Assembly: GCA_026545765.1 (NCBI GenBank)
Contig: CM048840.1
Span: forward strand, 88,626,877-88,690,876
DNA: 64,000 bases
DNA from: Plantago major
Lineage: Eukaryota; Streptophyta; Magnoliopsida; Lamiales; Plantaginaceae
Direction of reading: 5' to 3'
Shown in pieces: positions 1 through 10,591 of this stretch (within the stretch, counting starts at the first letter, position 1; each line of letters begins with the position of its first letter). The notes below the pieces were generated by a model that was not told the DNA's origin, did no database searches, and was given only the letters and a program-made list of their open reading frames with translations. The translations under genes were made by a program, and so were the position numbers.

Positions 1-91
1 TTGGAAAGTAAGTAATTGATACAATTTGAAATCAATATATTAATTCACTCAATGGGAACATGTACTAAATATCTTGATTAATTATATGCAG

Positions 92-296
92 GGTTGTAGG
101 CGCTGGAGTTATAGTTGTGGGACTATACCTGGTTATATGGGGTACGAGTAAAGCTCAAGACCAATCGGGCAGCGTTAGCTCAGAATTGCCAATTCATCAA
201 CAACAAGTTCTTGAAACTAATTCTTCAACAACGGATCTGAAAGCTAAAAATAACAACGTTACCAAGGCTGTTTCAGATGTTAATAATGTCGTCTAA
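92..296 (+). CDS. Last exon of a WAT1-related (EamA/nodulin MtN21 family) transporter
   Basis: The exon starts after a plant splice acceptor (AG at 90-91) with one base completing a split codon, then reads 67 codons to TAA at 294-296. The first residues (VVGAGVIVVGLYLVIWG) form the end of a membrane helix followed by the small polar linker that closes the last EamA helix in WAT1/UMAMIT-type proteins. The remaining roughly 45 residues are a hydrophilic, Asn/Ser/Gln-rich cytosolic tail, as usual for this family. Family members are ten-helix carriers of amino acids or auxin-related compounds at the plasma or vacuolar membrane; the substrate cannot be told from this exon. The rest of the gene lies to the left of the window. 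Reading frame and splice site are intact, so this may be a live gene, although it abuts TE-rich DNA. Confidence 0.72.
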
Positions 297-642
297 CAAG
301 ACAAATTCATTCTTTTGTTCTTTTTTTCCTTAGTTGTATATAAGTGAAAGGCAAATTCAAAGATGAATAGCCTCATCACTTTCATTAGACTACTCGGGAG
401 ACATAAAGATGTCATTAGTTTAGTTATTAAAAGGGCATGCGTGTTTGAAGAATTTGTACGTGTTTGATAATTTTGGTATAAATACATGTTGCATTCTATT
501 TCTTAGACTTTTCTAATATGATTGCAATATCGAAATTTTCAAATAATATATTGATGTGGCATGAAAACGGTTAGGTACTTTAGCTTAGGAATAATCACTC
601 CAAAGCTTAGGTGAGATGAATAATTATACTTGAAGAATCTCG
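297..642. other. 3' flank of the WAT1-like gene
   Basis: AT-rich sequence after the stop codon, including probable 3' UTR. AATAA/AATAT-like signals occur near 543-550. No further coding sequence is recognisable on either strand. Confidence 0.4.
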
Positions 643-1020
643 AGCAAGATCCACCTGCAAAGTAGAGGCAATGGGTTAGATTCTTTTTTGCCGGTTTGCC
701 TTAGACAAACCGGGCTTAGATTCAACTGTCTAGTCGGTAAAAAAAAAATTAAAAAAAAAAAAACTGTCTAGTCGGTGCATCGGGTAAGAACTTGGTCTGA
801 TAAACTTAGAGAGTGAGAGTGGAATATTGCAAATAGTTGAGTTACTATTATAAGGAGTAAATGCCCTGCTATTTATAGGAAGAGCTGCAGGTGAAAAGAC
901 TCGTGGAGACCGGGATCATGTCGGGCCTATATAGGCTCTTGACATGTGTGATTGGAGTAAGGTGACACGTTTAAATCACGCGGTTATGTCGGACTGTGGG
1001 AGGTCGGTCTTCCAAGAGTT
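643..1020 (-). repeat. Degraded LTR-like fragment related to the Gypsy LTR at 2451
   Basis: Shares landmarks, in the same order, with the LTR at 2451-3014: a CCGGTTTGCCTT.GACAAACCGG inverted motif (about 690-713), a GGAGTAAATG...TATTTATAG block (about 856-880, which is a CTATAAATA TATA box on the minus strand), and scattered GTCGG words. Clean TG/CA ends and target duplications are not visible, so this is called a diverged remnant rather than an intact solo LTR. An A-rich run at 740-763 interrupts it. Confidence 0.45.
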
Positions 1021-2445
1021 GGTCATGGTTGTCTTATAGATCATCATTTTGGATTGATTTTGGAATGTTTTTCAAAGTTATAATTTTATTGAGTTTTTCA
1101 TTTTGACTATTTTTTTTTTTGCGAAAAAAAAAGATGGATAAAATTCAAGGAAAATTATTTAAAAAATAAATAAATAAATTGTTCCAGTTCGATAATTTTT
1201 GTTTTATGTAATAGTGCCCGGTTCATTCACGATCGATGTTTCCAAAAGCTTATTTACTTTCCTGCAATTTTCTTTTGATGCATTTACGTATGCCTGATTA
1301 CATGTGCATAGCTCGCAGACTCTAGGATTGACTTCGTACAAATTGTGTGATTATGTTAGGTAAAATCTCTTTCTGTCGAAAACAAAGGGTTTTTCCTCAA
1401 GTGATTCTAACATGGTAGAGTTAGTGTTGAAACTAGGAATTTTTGAATTATGCAAAACACAAGATCAAAGTTTTTACATAACTCTCTACCAACAAGTGCT
1501 TTCTATTTTTTTACTCTAGAAGAGGTTTTCGATTTTTCACAATTTTATTGTTTAAGACTTGGTAGTAGAAATCAAATTCGAAAAGTCGGGAAAACTAATA
1601 GACACTTATTTTCAAAAATGTAAGTGGGAGTAGGTCACTGTTCCTACGGGTCTCCATTAAAGGGTATTACAACGGTGTTAGGAAAATTGGTGTGCTGGCT
1701 TTAGCTATAATCCAACCCTCATGACAAGAAGTGTTCATTTTCTTTATCACAAGGGTTTACACCCATTTTGGGACAGTTGAAATTTTGGTCTAATGTGTAA
1801 TGTTCATTCACGAGCACTTGCATGCAAAGGACATTACTGCTTTTTAATTAAGGGTACTACACTTACCAGAATGTATGATTCCTAACCCAATTCAAAATTC
1901 GATAATTGAGAAAGTTTAAGTTAGGAAATGCGGACTTTAGACAACTTTCCAATTGATTTTCTCGGAGATTTGACTACTCATTCACGACTGTGAATTTTTC
2001 GATACATGTTAGTTGAATTACGTAGTACAACATATGCATCATCTTTATATGTATATGTGATCATTTTGTGAATGGAATTTATTCCGTTTATGTTTATTAC
2101 AATGACTGTGTTGACACAAATACATTGCAATATTGAAACTTGAGATCCTTGGTTACAATAACTATGTTGAGTAGAAATACAACGTTGAATGGGCATTGCA
2201 TAACATAGAGATTCACAACATTCTCACTGAACCTTTTTGCGTTGAATAAGGGAAAAAAAACAAAAAATAATGAGGGATGAACGCTCAACACTGTACATGA
2301 TTTCACCTAGCATTTCAAGCGAAATCAAGAAAGAAATCGGAGACAACTCTGAGGGATGAATATTGATGCTCAAAAGTTGAGAAATTGTTTGCTAAGACAT
2401 TGAAGAATATTTATTATGGATCATATTTTTCTTTTTTTTTAAATT
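1021..2445. other. Unassigned AT-rich intergenic sequence
   Basis: No convincing ORF, RNA gene or complete element on either strand. Short ORFs at 1978-2306 have no recognisable protein features. Probably old, decayed repeat DNA. Confidence 0.4.
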
Positions 2446-2450
2446 ATATT

Positions 2451-3014
2451 TGTTGAGGGTAAAAATCGTCTTAGGCCGGAATAGTGCACCTTAGCTCCAA
2501 GGAGTACCTGTGAGGCTAAGAAAAGCGAGGGTTAGACCCCTTTAAGGCCGGTTTGCCTTGGACAAACCGGATAGTGATTCAACTCAAGTTTCGGAGCTCT
2601 TCAGAGAAAGTAGTTGAAGTGTAATAATTACCTCCAATGGGAGTGAATAAGGTCTATTTATAGAGATGATTCGGGGAACCGAATCCCCTAATTCCTGGAT
2701 TAATGTCCTTAACTTACACGTGGTACGGATTTTAGGGGATTTGAATCACTACTGGTCCAGGCTCGGACCTGTTGTAGATGTCGGAGAATGATAGGTCGGA
2801 TATACCTCTCAAGGTCGGTCTATCCTCCTTCACGATGTTGTCCTTACTTTCTTATCAATCCAATTCTCGGTGTCGGCCTGTGGGTCAGTCCACCGAGACA
2901 CAAATGAGTTCTTTGTGATAGAGGCGTAGCGCAATTTGGTTAATCCTTCTTAGTTCGTAGCGATTTGTTCGTCTTAAGTCGTTCGACTTAAGCGGGACTT
3001 AATTTAATATAACA
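2451..3014 (-). repeat. 3' LTR (element orientation) of the Gypsy element
   Basis: 564 bp, TG...CA bounded. On the minus strand it has a CTATAAATA TATA box (plus coordinates about 2653-2662), placing a start site near 2620-2630. It is nearly identical to 5609-6127 plus 10592-10644, differing by scattered substitutions and an insertion of a few bases after GTGTAATAA. Confidence 0.85.
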
Positions 3015-3028
3015 TAAGTCCCCCTCAG
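3015..3028 (-). other. Polypurine tract of the Gypsy element
   Basis: Directly inside the LTR, the minus strand reads CTGAGGGGGACTTA then TG of the LTR. This is the expected plus-strand primer site and fixes the element orientation as minus. Confidence 0.65.
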
Positions 3029-3378
3029 TTTTCATGTATCTTGTAAAGATAGATGTTTCTGTAGGTCGAGGACTAATCAAATCGAAAAAACATTTTTAAG
3101 ATATCTCCTACTCCCCCCCCCCCCTCCCCTGCAGTTTATGTTGTACCGAGGTGTGGTAGGTTGGTGGAACATAAATTGTAGTGTAGATATCGATTTGAAC
3201 GTTTATTATCTTTGTAGGTCGGTGATGGACATGTGGCGGAAGTTCATCGTAACACGCGTTCAGACGCATTAAATGCGGCACAAGTTCCTAGGTCGTTGTA
3301 ATGATGCTTTCTTCTTGAATTGCAAAATGACATAAAGTGTGATTTTGGGCGGGAGCAGTTGGGAGTAAGTGGCCAAGT

Positions 3379-3386
3379 ATATATAT
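3379..3386 (+). promoter_or_regulatory. Candidate TATA box for the antisense ORF
   Basis: TATATATA lies about 310 bp upstream of the ATG at 3692, with a C-rich putative start region about 30 bp downstream. A plausible 5' UTR intron follows: donor GTAAGTG at 3537 and acceptor TTGATAG ending at 3687. Together these suggest a dedicated plant promoter and leader on the plus strand, opposite to the LTR promoter. Confidence 0.45.
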
Positions 3387-3536
3387 GAGGCCACATACCA
3401 TTTTCCGTTTCTTACTTTGCTTCAAAACCTTCAAGTGCCAAAGCGATTTGAATAGTCATCCCGAGCGACAAGACTCAAGAGTGCATTCGTAGATCGGATT
3501 TCTGGCTTGCATCAAATCCCCGAGCTTCAAAAAACT

Positions 3537-3687
3537 GTAAGTGTCTCGTCCTTCGACGTTAATTTTTGCATATTTTGTTATTTAGTACGTGTTGTTTCGG
3601 TGTAGAATAGTTCTTCGACCTTGGGAGCGTCGGGTTTATCTAAAATTGTGCCTCGGATTTTGCCTTATATTTGTTCTTGATTGATAG
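3537..3687 (+). other. Putative 5' UTR intron of the antisense gene
   Basis: Consensus donor (ACT|GTAAGTG), T-rich body and acceptor (GATAG|AATC) directly before ATG 3692. Length 151 bp, typical for plants. Inferred from sequence only. Confidence 0.4.
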
Positions 3688-3691
3688 AATC

Positions 3692-5232
3692 ATGAGCAAT
3701 CATAGTGAGGATAGTCAACATCAATTGGAGGGTAGATCGTATGATCATAATGGGTCGGGAGACTCATTCATAGCGTCTGAAAGCTCGGCAGGGGAGGGTC
3801 AGATGGTGAACCAAACTGAGAGAGATCGTGCCATTATGAAGCCGACCTCGATGATTCCTCCTCTGGGGCTTTGCGCCGAGCTTGCTGTAGGGTACAGGTG
3901 CATGCTCTATAGGGAATGCACCGAGGTTCACCGAGTTGCCCGATAAACCTTATCATGAAAGGTTGTCCCTCGGTGGTCAAGTCTCAGCTCAGGAAAGACT
4001 TGCGTTGATGCAGGGGACAATTCCTGATTCATCATCGGCAGCGCAGGCTCGGTTACGTACTATCTGGACAAACTCACCGGCCTGAAGACGAGGAAGAAGG
4101 TGATGATGAAGAGGATGGTGAAGAGTTGTTGGAGTCGGATGGTGATTCCGAGCTACGGACGAAGGAAGGAGGGAATGTCGCCGAGAGTAACCGTGGCCCA
4201 GTTGAGGAAGTTGAGGGTGAAGGAGAAGATGGGTCGGATGAGGATGATGTAGAAGAGGTTGTGGCGGAGCCTCGGAGAAAAAGGAGGCGTGTTGAAGATA
4301 CTGGGCCCAAGTTGAACAGGGTCGGTCAAGTTCGCGGCACACAAGCTATGGAATTGAAGGTCACTAGGTCAGTAGAGATCAGGCCCCTTTTTGCCGGTGT
4401 CGAACTGAATGAAGATGGTCAGATCCCGACCTGTGCATCGACCATTACGACGGAGGAGTTGATGAAGTTGCGGATCAACTACAACAATCCGTCTTACATC
4501 GAGCTCCGGATCCCATCCGAGGATCAGACACTTTACAATCCTCCAGAAGGATTTATCTCAGTTCTCTCGGTACAAATCGAGAATGGTTGGAAGATTCCCA
4601 TTCATCCCGACCTTCAGACGATTTTGCAGGAGATCTCAATGTGTCCTACCCAGATCGCAGCAAATGGGTTCGCGACCCTCATCTGTTGGGCTGTGATGAC
4701 GAAGAGGTATAACTTGGAGTTGAACGTCACCAATTTCCTCCGACTCTTCAAGATTGCCAAGTGTCCCGGTAATCCGTACTTCTTCTACTTCTTGGCTCGG
4801 CTCAGTTTTAAGTTTTTTCTCAACATGACTTCGTTCCAAGCCTTGGATTGGTGGACGAAGTATTTCTACTTCCGAGACAGTAGGGGGGCATGTAACGTGC
4901 CCATAAAATTTTTCAAAGGGGCCGAGCCTCGGTCAGCCAAGCTCAGAAAAAGGAGTGTTAGACCGACTTGGCTGGCCAATTTTGCTAATCGTCAAGACAC
5001 TCTCTTTCTTGTCGGTCGGCGTGTCGGTTCGGACTTGGGGCACTGTGACTGGGTCCCGGTCGATCTCTATCATCTTGGTTATTATCTAAGTTCTCTTCAA
5101 AAGGAAGGTGAGTCGCTCGAGTACGTTCGTTCAGAACGTCCCTCCAGTCAGTTGGAGGTCGTCCGACTCTTTGCAAAACTGACTGGGTCCGAGACTCGGA
5201 ACTTTCTTCTTGGACTGGCATGGTTCTTCTGA
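3692..5232 (+). pseudogene. Antisense ORF with 'putative gypsy type transposon' domain (PF04195-like), frameshifted
   Basis: Two reading frames make up one ancestral ORF. The N-terminal part runs 3692-3946 (acidic, Ser/Gly-rich). The main part runs 4126-5232 (368 codons, ending TGA). The 4126 part begins with a long acidic stretch, has a basic patch (RRKRRR, likely a nuclear localisation signal), then a conserved region from about residue 135 to 250 (PPEGF, then alternating amphipathic segments with TQIAANGF, FLRLFKI and YFFYFLARL). This matches the plant family annotated as 'Transposase_28, putative gypsy type transposon', which is found in Gypsy derivatives on the strand opposite to gag-pol. 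Its molecular function is unknown. A frame change and stops between 3947 and 4125 break it. Its 3' end overlaps the gag ORF on the other strand. Confidence 0.65.
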
Positions 5233-5572
5233 GTCGGCTCTCGATTCGAGTCTCCATGGTTGCGATGAGACCGTTGAATTCTTGCGGTATTACCTGGGAG
5301 GTCGGAACTAGAGTTGTTCGGTCAATGAGACTTCTATCAGTGTGTTGGGCTAGTGAGATGGGTCTCCTTCTCCCGTCTCCCTCTTCACCTTGAGGCTCGA
5401 GATTCGGTTCTTGCTCGGATGGAGTAGCGGAAGAAAGGAGTCCGCCGATTCGAGAAGGTCCTGCCACAGATGAAGCCCGTGGGGCTCGTGTTTGTGGCTC
5501 ACTTTGACCTAGTGGGTCGGCTATCGGAGGAGGACCGGGATTGATGATTCTTTTTACTGTCTTGGGAGGCAT
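4985..5572 (-). CDS. Gypsy gag N-terminal fragment
   Basis: 195 codons starting just 3' of the primer-binding site on the minus strand (ATG at 5572), the normal position for gag. It is Pro/Ser/Arg-rich with an MPPKT start, low complexity in the first 110 residues and a charged C-terminus, as in plant Gypsy gag N-termini. No capsid core, zinc knuckle or protease follows, so only the 5' gag portion remains, which may retain packaging signals. The last 248 bp (4985-5232) overlap the 3' end of the antisense ORF in opposite orientation. Confidence 0.6.
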   Translation of the reverse strand: MPPKTVKRIINPGPPPIADPLGQSEPQTRAPRASSVAGPSRIGGLLSSATPSEQEPNLEPQGEEGDGRRRPISLAQHTDRSLIDRTTLVPTSQVIPQEFNGLIATMETRIESRLRRTMPVQEESSESRTQSVLQRVGRPPTDWRDVLNERTRATHLPFEENLDNNQDDRDRPGPSHSAPSPNRHADRQERECLDD

Positions 5573-5585
5573 GACGTTTTACTCG

Positions 5586-5607
5586 GATTCCCACAGACGG
5601 TGCCAAT
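5586..5607 (-). other. Primer-binding-site region of the Gypsy element
   Basis: On the minus strand, directly after the 5' LTR, the sequence reads TTGGCACCGTCTGTGGGAA. TTGG-CACCG/GCGCCG-TCTGTGGG is a recurrent leader in plant Gypsy elements. It sets the minus orientation together with the purine tract at 3015. Confidence 0.65.
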
Positions 5608-5608
5608 A

Positions 5609-6127
5609 TGTTAAGGGTAAAAATCATCTTAGGCCGGAATAGCGCGCTTTAGCTCCAAGGAGTACCTGTGAGGCTATGAAAAGCGAGGGTTAGACCCCTT
5701 TAAGGCCGGTTCGCCTTGGAAAAATCGGGTAGTGATTCAACTCGAGCTTCGGAGCTCTTCAGAGAAAGTAGTTGAAGTGTAATAAATGACTTACCTCTAA
5801 TGGGAGTGAATGAGGTCTATTTATAGAGATGATTCGGGGAACCGAATCCCCTAATTCCTGGATTAATGTCCTTAACTTACACGTGGTCTGGATTTTAGGG
5901 GATTTGAATCACTACTGGTCCAGGCTCGGACCTGTTGTAGATGTCGGAGAGTGATAGGTCGGATATACCTCTCAAGGTCGGTCTATCCTCCTTCACGATG
6001 TTGTACGTGCTTTCTTATCAATGCAATTCTCGGTGTCGGCCTGTGGTTCGGTCCACCGAGACACAAATGAGTTCTTTTTTATAGAGGCGTAGCGCAATTT
6101 GGTTAATCCTTCTTAGTTCGTAGCGAT
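5609..6127 (-). repeat. 5' LTR of the Gypsy element, first part (split by CACTA)
   Basis: Matches 2451-2964 of the other LTR. The match stops at GTAGCGAT and resumes at 10592 (GAT-TTGTTCGTC) through 10644, ending TATAACA. The split point carries the 3-bp duplication GAT. Confidence 0.85.
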
Positions 6128-6139
6128 CACTACAAGAAA

Positions 6140-6610
6140 ACTGCCAAATAGTGACATTATTTAGTGACGGAATGGTTCCATCACTAATGACGGCTCAGTA
6201 CGGATTATGACATTCATAAAATTTGGGACGTATTTAGTGACAGATTTTTTAATTGTTCGAATCCCTCACTAATCCCTTAGTAATCCGTCACTGTTTTGTT
6301 ACCTAAGTTTGCGGGTTGATTTAGTGACGAACCAATGACAGATTAGTGACGGATATTTAGTGATAGACATAAATCGGTCACTAAATATCTTTTTATAAAA
6401 AATGTAAATTATTTTGTTTATATATTATTAAATCAGTGACAGAATATTCCCTCACTGAAATAATGACGGAATATTCCCTCACTGACTCCCAAGTTTTTTA
6501 AAATTTGTTCCGTCACATTCCGTCACTAACACCTCAGACTTTTAACATATAGTATTATATTACCATTGACGGAACTTATCCGTCACTGTTTAGTGACAGA
6601 ATAGTCCATC
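6140..6610. repeat. Subterminal TAGTGACGGA repeat array of the CACTA element
   Basis: Many direct and inverted copies of a roughly 10-bp word (TTAGTGACGGA, TCCGTCACTAA and variants) occur within the first 500 bp. Such arrays are the binding sites of CACTA-family DNA-binding proteins. Confidence 0.65.
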
Positions 6611-6954
6611 ACTAACACCTTAGACATTTAAAAGACTATTAATTTAGGGCGAATTACATAAGGTACCTCTTAAATTTGGGATAATTACAGATTCAACCCC
6701 GGATTAGCAACAATTACATCAAAGTCAAAAACTTAATTTCTGAGTTGACCAACTAAAAATTAAATGGAAAAGAATATTAATTGGACTTAATTGCAATTTA
6801 CAAGTTTCATTTTACTAAACATTGGACACAAATGTTTTATAACTTACAAAAATAACCTAAAGTATTTTTAAATAACCCCCATGATTTCATAATTCATATA
6901 ATTACCCACAAAACATTTTTTATTTAAAAAAAAAACAAAAAATTCCTTCCCTCA

Positions 6955-7146
6955 CCTCCTCGCCGGAGCTCTGGCAATTTCACAAAAAGCTCCAATCTGT
7001 GCTTCCCGCTCTAGATCTGGAGGAGGAAGCTCCAGATCGGAGCTTCCCGGTGGAAGCTTTGTGATAGAGCTTCCGCCATGGAAGCTCTGTCAGCGCCTCC
7101 ATTGATGGAAGCTCTGTGACGGAGCTCCCATGGCGATGGAAGCTCC
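6955..7146. repeat. Minisatellite-like GGAAGCTC block in the CACTA interior
   Basis: Degenerate repeats of GATGGAAGCTCTGTGACGGA and CTCCAGATC words. GC content is much higher than in the flanks. Comparable G-rich blocks lie in the CACTA elements at 49925 and 61900. Confidence 0.5.
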
Positions 7147-8053
7147 GATTACACTTTTGGTCCCCTAACTGCTACGTCCCTTGCAAATACGGTCCCGTCT
7201 TCTTATACTTTGCAATTACGGTCCCCCATTTTCCCTCAATTTCAATTTCGCGTGGTTTTTGCTGACATGGCGAACTGATTTCGGCGAATTGATACTAGTT
7301 CGGTGCTAGGTCGTCCAGACAAATTAAAAAGGTGTGAAGTTCACGGAATTCAAATAATAAGTGCTTGGACTTCACACTTGAGAGACAGGATGAATGAGAT
7401 TAGTACGTACTGAGACTCTGAGAGTGACAAATGAAGATATCAAATAAGATACTAAATCATCATCTTCATTCTGTAACTCAACTATTATGTAGCCAGGATA
7501 CTAAATCGATTTACGAAGGCGCATACATTAATCACCTCTCATCAGTTTAAACCACCATAAAGAAGTGAAAACAAAGAATCCAGAGTTCTTAATTCTACTA
7601 CAGCTAGTATTTACTAGTATTTCATTTCTAACATTTATTCAGTAAAGCCTGTCAATGGAAATGCTCAGACCAAAATATTCATTCACTGAAACAACCAATT
7701 ACCTAAACACCTATCTCCAATTCCAAGTGACCTATGACCTAACCCCAATTTCTTCTCACTCCTGATCCTTTACCTTATATAACTTCATTTATCCCTCAAA
7801 TTGAAGAAGTAATTAGCGAATTATAGTGCAGCATGTGAAATTCAAGAGGTACAGTAAGAAATAAGTAAAATCAAGAGCTTATATACCATAGAAAACACTG
7901 GAAGAGAATAAACACGTAGAAGCAAGAATCTCGAAGAAGCCAATAGCTGAAATTTGAAGCTCAATTGCTGATTCTTCCTCTTCTCCTTCATGTCCGTCGA
8001 TGAGAGCAAGATCGTACTTACCCACATAATTCGTCTCAAAAGCATCTCACAAA

Positions 8054-8946
8054 CAGGGCGAACGCAGAAATATATGTCAGTGGTAGCGAATTATTTTAAA
8101 TAAATTTAATTAAAATTTTCATTATTAATGAGAATTACATTTTCAAAATTACATGGTAAAGAACAAGGTTTAGACTATAATTTTCTAATCTAGACTTAAC
8201 AAAATTTCTATTTTAAGTCCATATATCATTTGTTCATCAATAATACTTATAAGGGATAATTTAAATGTATTCCACCCAACTAATATAAATATTCATTACT
8301 TATTCATTATTCACAACAAAATCTATTAATCACCAAAGTTTTTTGAAATTTATTACTACTGCTTTTTATCTATCTTTTTGAAAAATAATGCGAATAGGGT
8401 ATATGAAGCTGGAGCGAGAATACACCAGTATATGGAATATTATTCTCTATAACCAAAAGAGTGCATCACATATTCACATCCACTTTAGAAACTAACATAA
8501 TTATTAAATATATTAATGTATTTTTATTTATACAAAAAGGAAAACGAACATGATAACTAATAATTAGTTGATGGTAAAAAAAACCATGTTAGAAAAGGAA
8601 GCAAAATTATATGTTCATAAAATGGAGGAATTAGATACCAAATTATTTTGTTAAGATTTAAATGATTAAAATTAAGTAAATGAATGTACATAGAACAAAA
8701 AAAACAAAGAGACATAAAATGCCGAAAATGTGACAATGTTGGGTATCGAACCGACAATCAATTGACAAGGCAGACCTTTGTGCAAGACTAATGGCCAGTT
8801 GGGCTACATCAGTTTTATGTATATTCACTCATGTTAAATTGTATCTCTATATCTTTAAATTGTTAAAAGGGGTATAATAGACATTTCATGTTCAAAATCG
8901 AGGGGCTGCGATTGAGGCCCCTTGCGCCTATGTGGGGCCGCCCCTG
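8054..8946. mobile_element. hAT-type non-autonomous element
   Basis: Starts CAGGGCGAACGC and ends GGGGCCGCCCCTG, the CAGGGGCGG-type terminus common in plant hAT MITEs. The 8-bp duplication CTCACAAA flanks it exactly (8046-8053 and 8947-8954). The 893-bp interior is AT-rich with no transposase, but contains a tRNA-like segment at 8740-8812. Confidence 0.8.
8740..8812 (-). repeat. tRNA-like segment / possible SINE head
   Basis: On the minus strand an A-box-like word TAGCCCAACTGG (plus 8795-8806) is followed about 40 nt later by a B-box-like word GGTTCGATACC (plus 8742-8752), the spacing of a pol III promoter in a tRNA or tRNA-derived SINE. A full cloverleaf with an acceptor stem is not evident, so a tRNA gene is not called. 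No SINE tail or target duplication could be defined. Confidence 0.4.
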
Positions 8947-9174
8947 CTCACAAACTCAGATTGAGATCGCGAGCAAAGGTGGTGTATTAAGTTGTGATAA
9001 GTCGCGTCTTAAGGACTAATTTCATGATGTGGGGTGATTTGGCGATGATGTGGACTAATACGTATATTATACGGATCAGAATACGAAAAAGGGGACTAAA
9101 TGTGCAAATCTGGAAACCCTAGGACCAAAATTGAAGAGGACGACGGGTTAGGGGACCAAAAGTGCAATTGACTC

Positions 9175-10500
9175 TTTAATTATTTGCACAGTAGTTTTAT
9201 GGGCTTTTATGGGTGGAGTTCATGGAATTGCTTTCTGCATTTTCTTAGCTTAGTTAGGGTCCGCCCCTTTGATGATGATGGACAATGATTTATATAAGGG
9301 CTGTTACGCTTCATAATAATTCTGTAAAGCTTCCGGTGTGATTTCGGGAGAAGTTACTACAGGAAGTAGATCTCTAAGATCCATGTGTAATGGGGTTTCA
9401 TGAGGATATAGTATAGTTAGAGAAATAGTATTGGTAGGGATCTTCACTAGATTTCTTTTCTCATTTATGCATTAAGTGATAGGTGAATTCTTCTTTAAAA
9501 TGCGTGTGAGTTCCTTTAAATCGAAACTATGACACACTTGTTTTTCAACTCACAAACCTTTAGCTACTGAAGCTTTATGTTAATTAGTTAATGGAATCAA
9601 AATTGAAGCTTTTTTCATGAAGCCGTGCTTCAAAATTGAAACTTTACCAGAATTTTGTTACGGAGTGTTACAAGTGTCGAATTTCTGTTTATGTTAATGG
9701 AGTCAAATTTCATTTTTTTTTATGTTATTCACATGCTCTTTTATTCGAGTTAATGCCAACGGAACCGAATTTATGTTACTCTGCTTTCTGATTGTGACTG
9801 TGCATTGTTCTTCCTGTTCTTTATGCGTGTGTGCAGGGGATGGCTCGGGGAAAGGAATTTCAAGTCATTGTGGGGGTCCATCCAAACTCTTGCTCATGTG
9901 GAGAAGATAGTAAAACTTTTGTACTGGCCTAGCAAATTTTTAATGTAGTTTTATTTGACCTTAGTTATTAAGTTAGCTAAGAAAGTATTAGTTGAGTTTA
10001 CTGGCTATTTCTATGTTCGGACCTTCCCTGGTGTTTCTTCGCCGGACTCTTAAACTGGTTGTTAAATTAATGTCATGTAATTGTAACTAGCTAACGGATT
10101 TTTCTAGATGTTTATGTACAACCTTTATTAATTAGTTATTTAGATACTTGAATCCAAATATATATAGTGGCATGGAGTAGTATTTTTATAGTATATATTG
10201 GGTAATTAGTTTCTTGGGAGAAAATATTGTTGTTGCTCAAGAGTTACTTTTTATATGTTATAGAAGTTATATGAGAGCTATTTAAACTTACTACTTTCTA
10301 AAAAGTTATAAGAGTACGAGTCATGTTAGTCATATACTTGGAGGGTTTCAATTTGAACTTACATATTGTGTTTTACATGTAGCGAAAGTAAGCAGGGGGT
10401 GAGATACCTTCTTCCTACAAGGTATTCTCAACTATGTAGATTAAGGACGGTGTTACACTGTACGGTCGATCATTGAGGATCAAAGTAAGTACTTGATGGA
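9175..10500. other. Right interior of the CACTA element, no recognised gene
   Basis: AT-rich. A short ORF opens at ATG 9839 (MARGKEFQV...) directly after a splice-acceptor-like GTGTGTGCAG. It is about 36 codons long and unrecognised. It could be a captured exon or chance. Nothing else is supported. Confidence 0.35.
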
Positions 10501-10591
10501 ATGACGGAATGAAAAACAACTAAAATTTGGCGAAAACTAGTGACGGAATGAAAAACAACTATGACGGATTTATCTGTCACTGCTAACAGTG

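Larger units (their letters stand above)
7152..9163. mobile_element. Non-autonomous TIR element, probably Mutator-like, nested in the CACTA
   Basis: Perfect 18-bp terminal inverted repeats CACTTTTGGTCCCCTAAC at 7152-7169 and on the minus strand at 9146-9163. Weaker inverted similarity extends further in (GGTCCC words). The interior has no transposase ORF. I could not find a 9-11 bp target duplication at these limits, so the superfamily is inferred from the TIR style only. It holds the hAT insertion at 8054-8946. Confidence 0.55.
6128..10591. mobile_element. Non-autonomous CACTA (En/Spm-type) transposon in the Gypsy 5' LTR
   Basis: Starts CACTACAAGAAAACTGCC and ends ...CTAACAGTG, with the 3-bp target duplication GAT at 6125-6127 and 10592-10594. 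The right terminus is degenerate (CACTG on the opposite strand, not CACTA). Subterminal regions carry many copies, in both orientations, of TAGTGACGGA/TCCGTCACT, as expected for transposase-binding arrays of CACTA elements (6150-6640 and 10500-10590). No transposase (TNPD/TNPA) ORF is seen. The interior holds a nested TIR element. Confidence 0.8.

Noticed and set aside
8740..8812. A functional tRNA gene
   Set aside because: A- and B-box words are present, but a paired acceptor stem and clear anticodon arm could not be built by eye.
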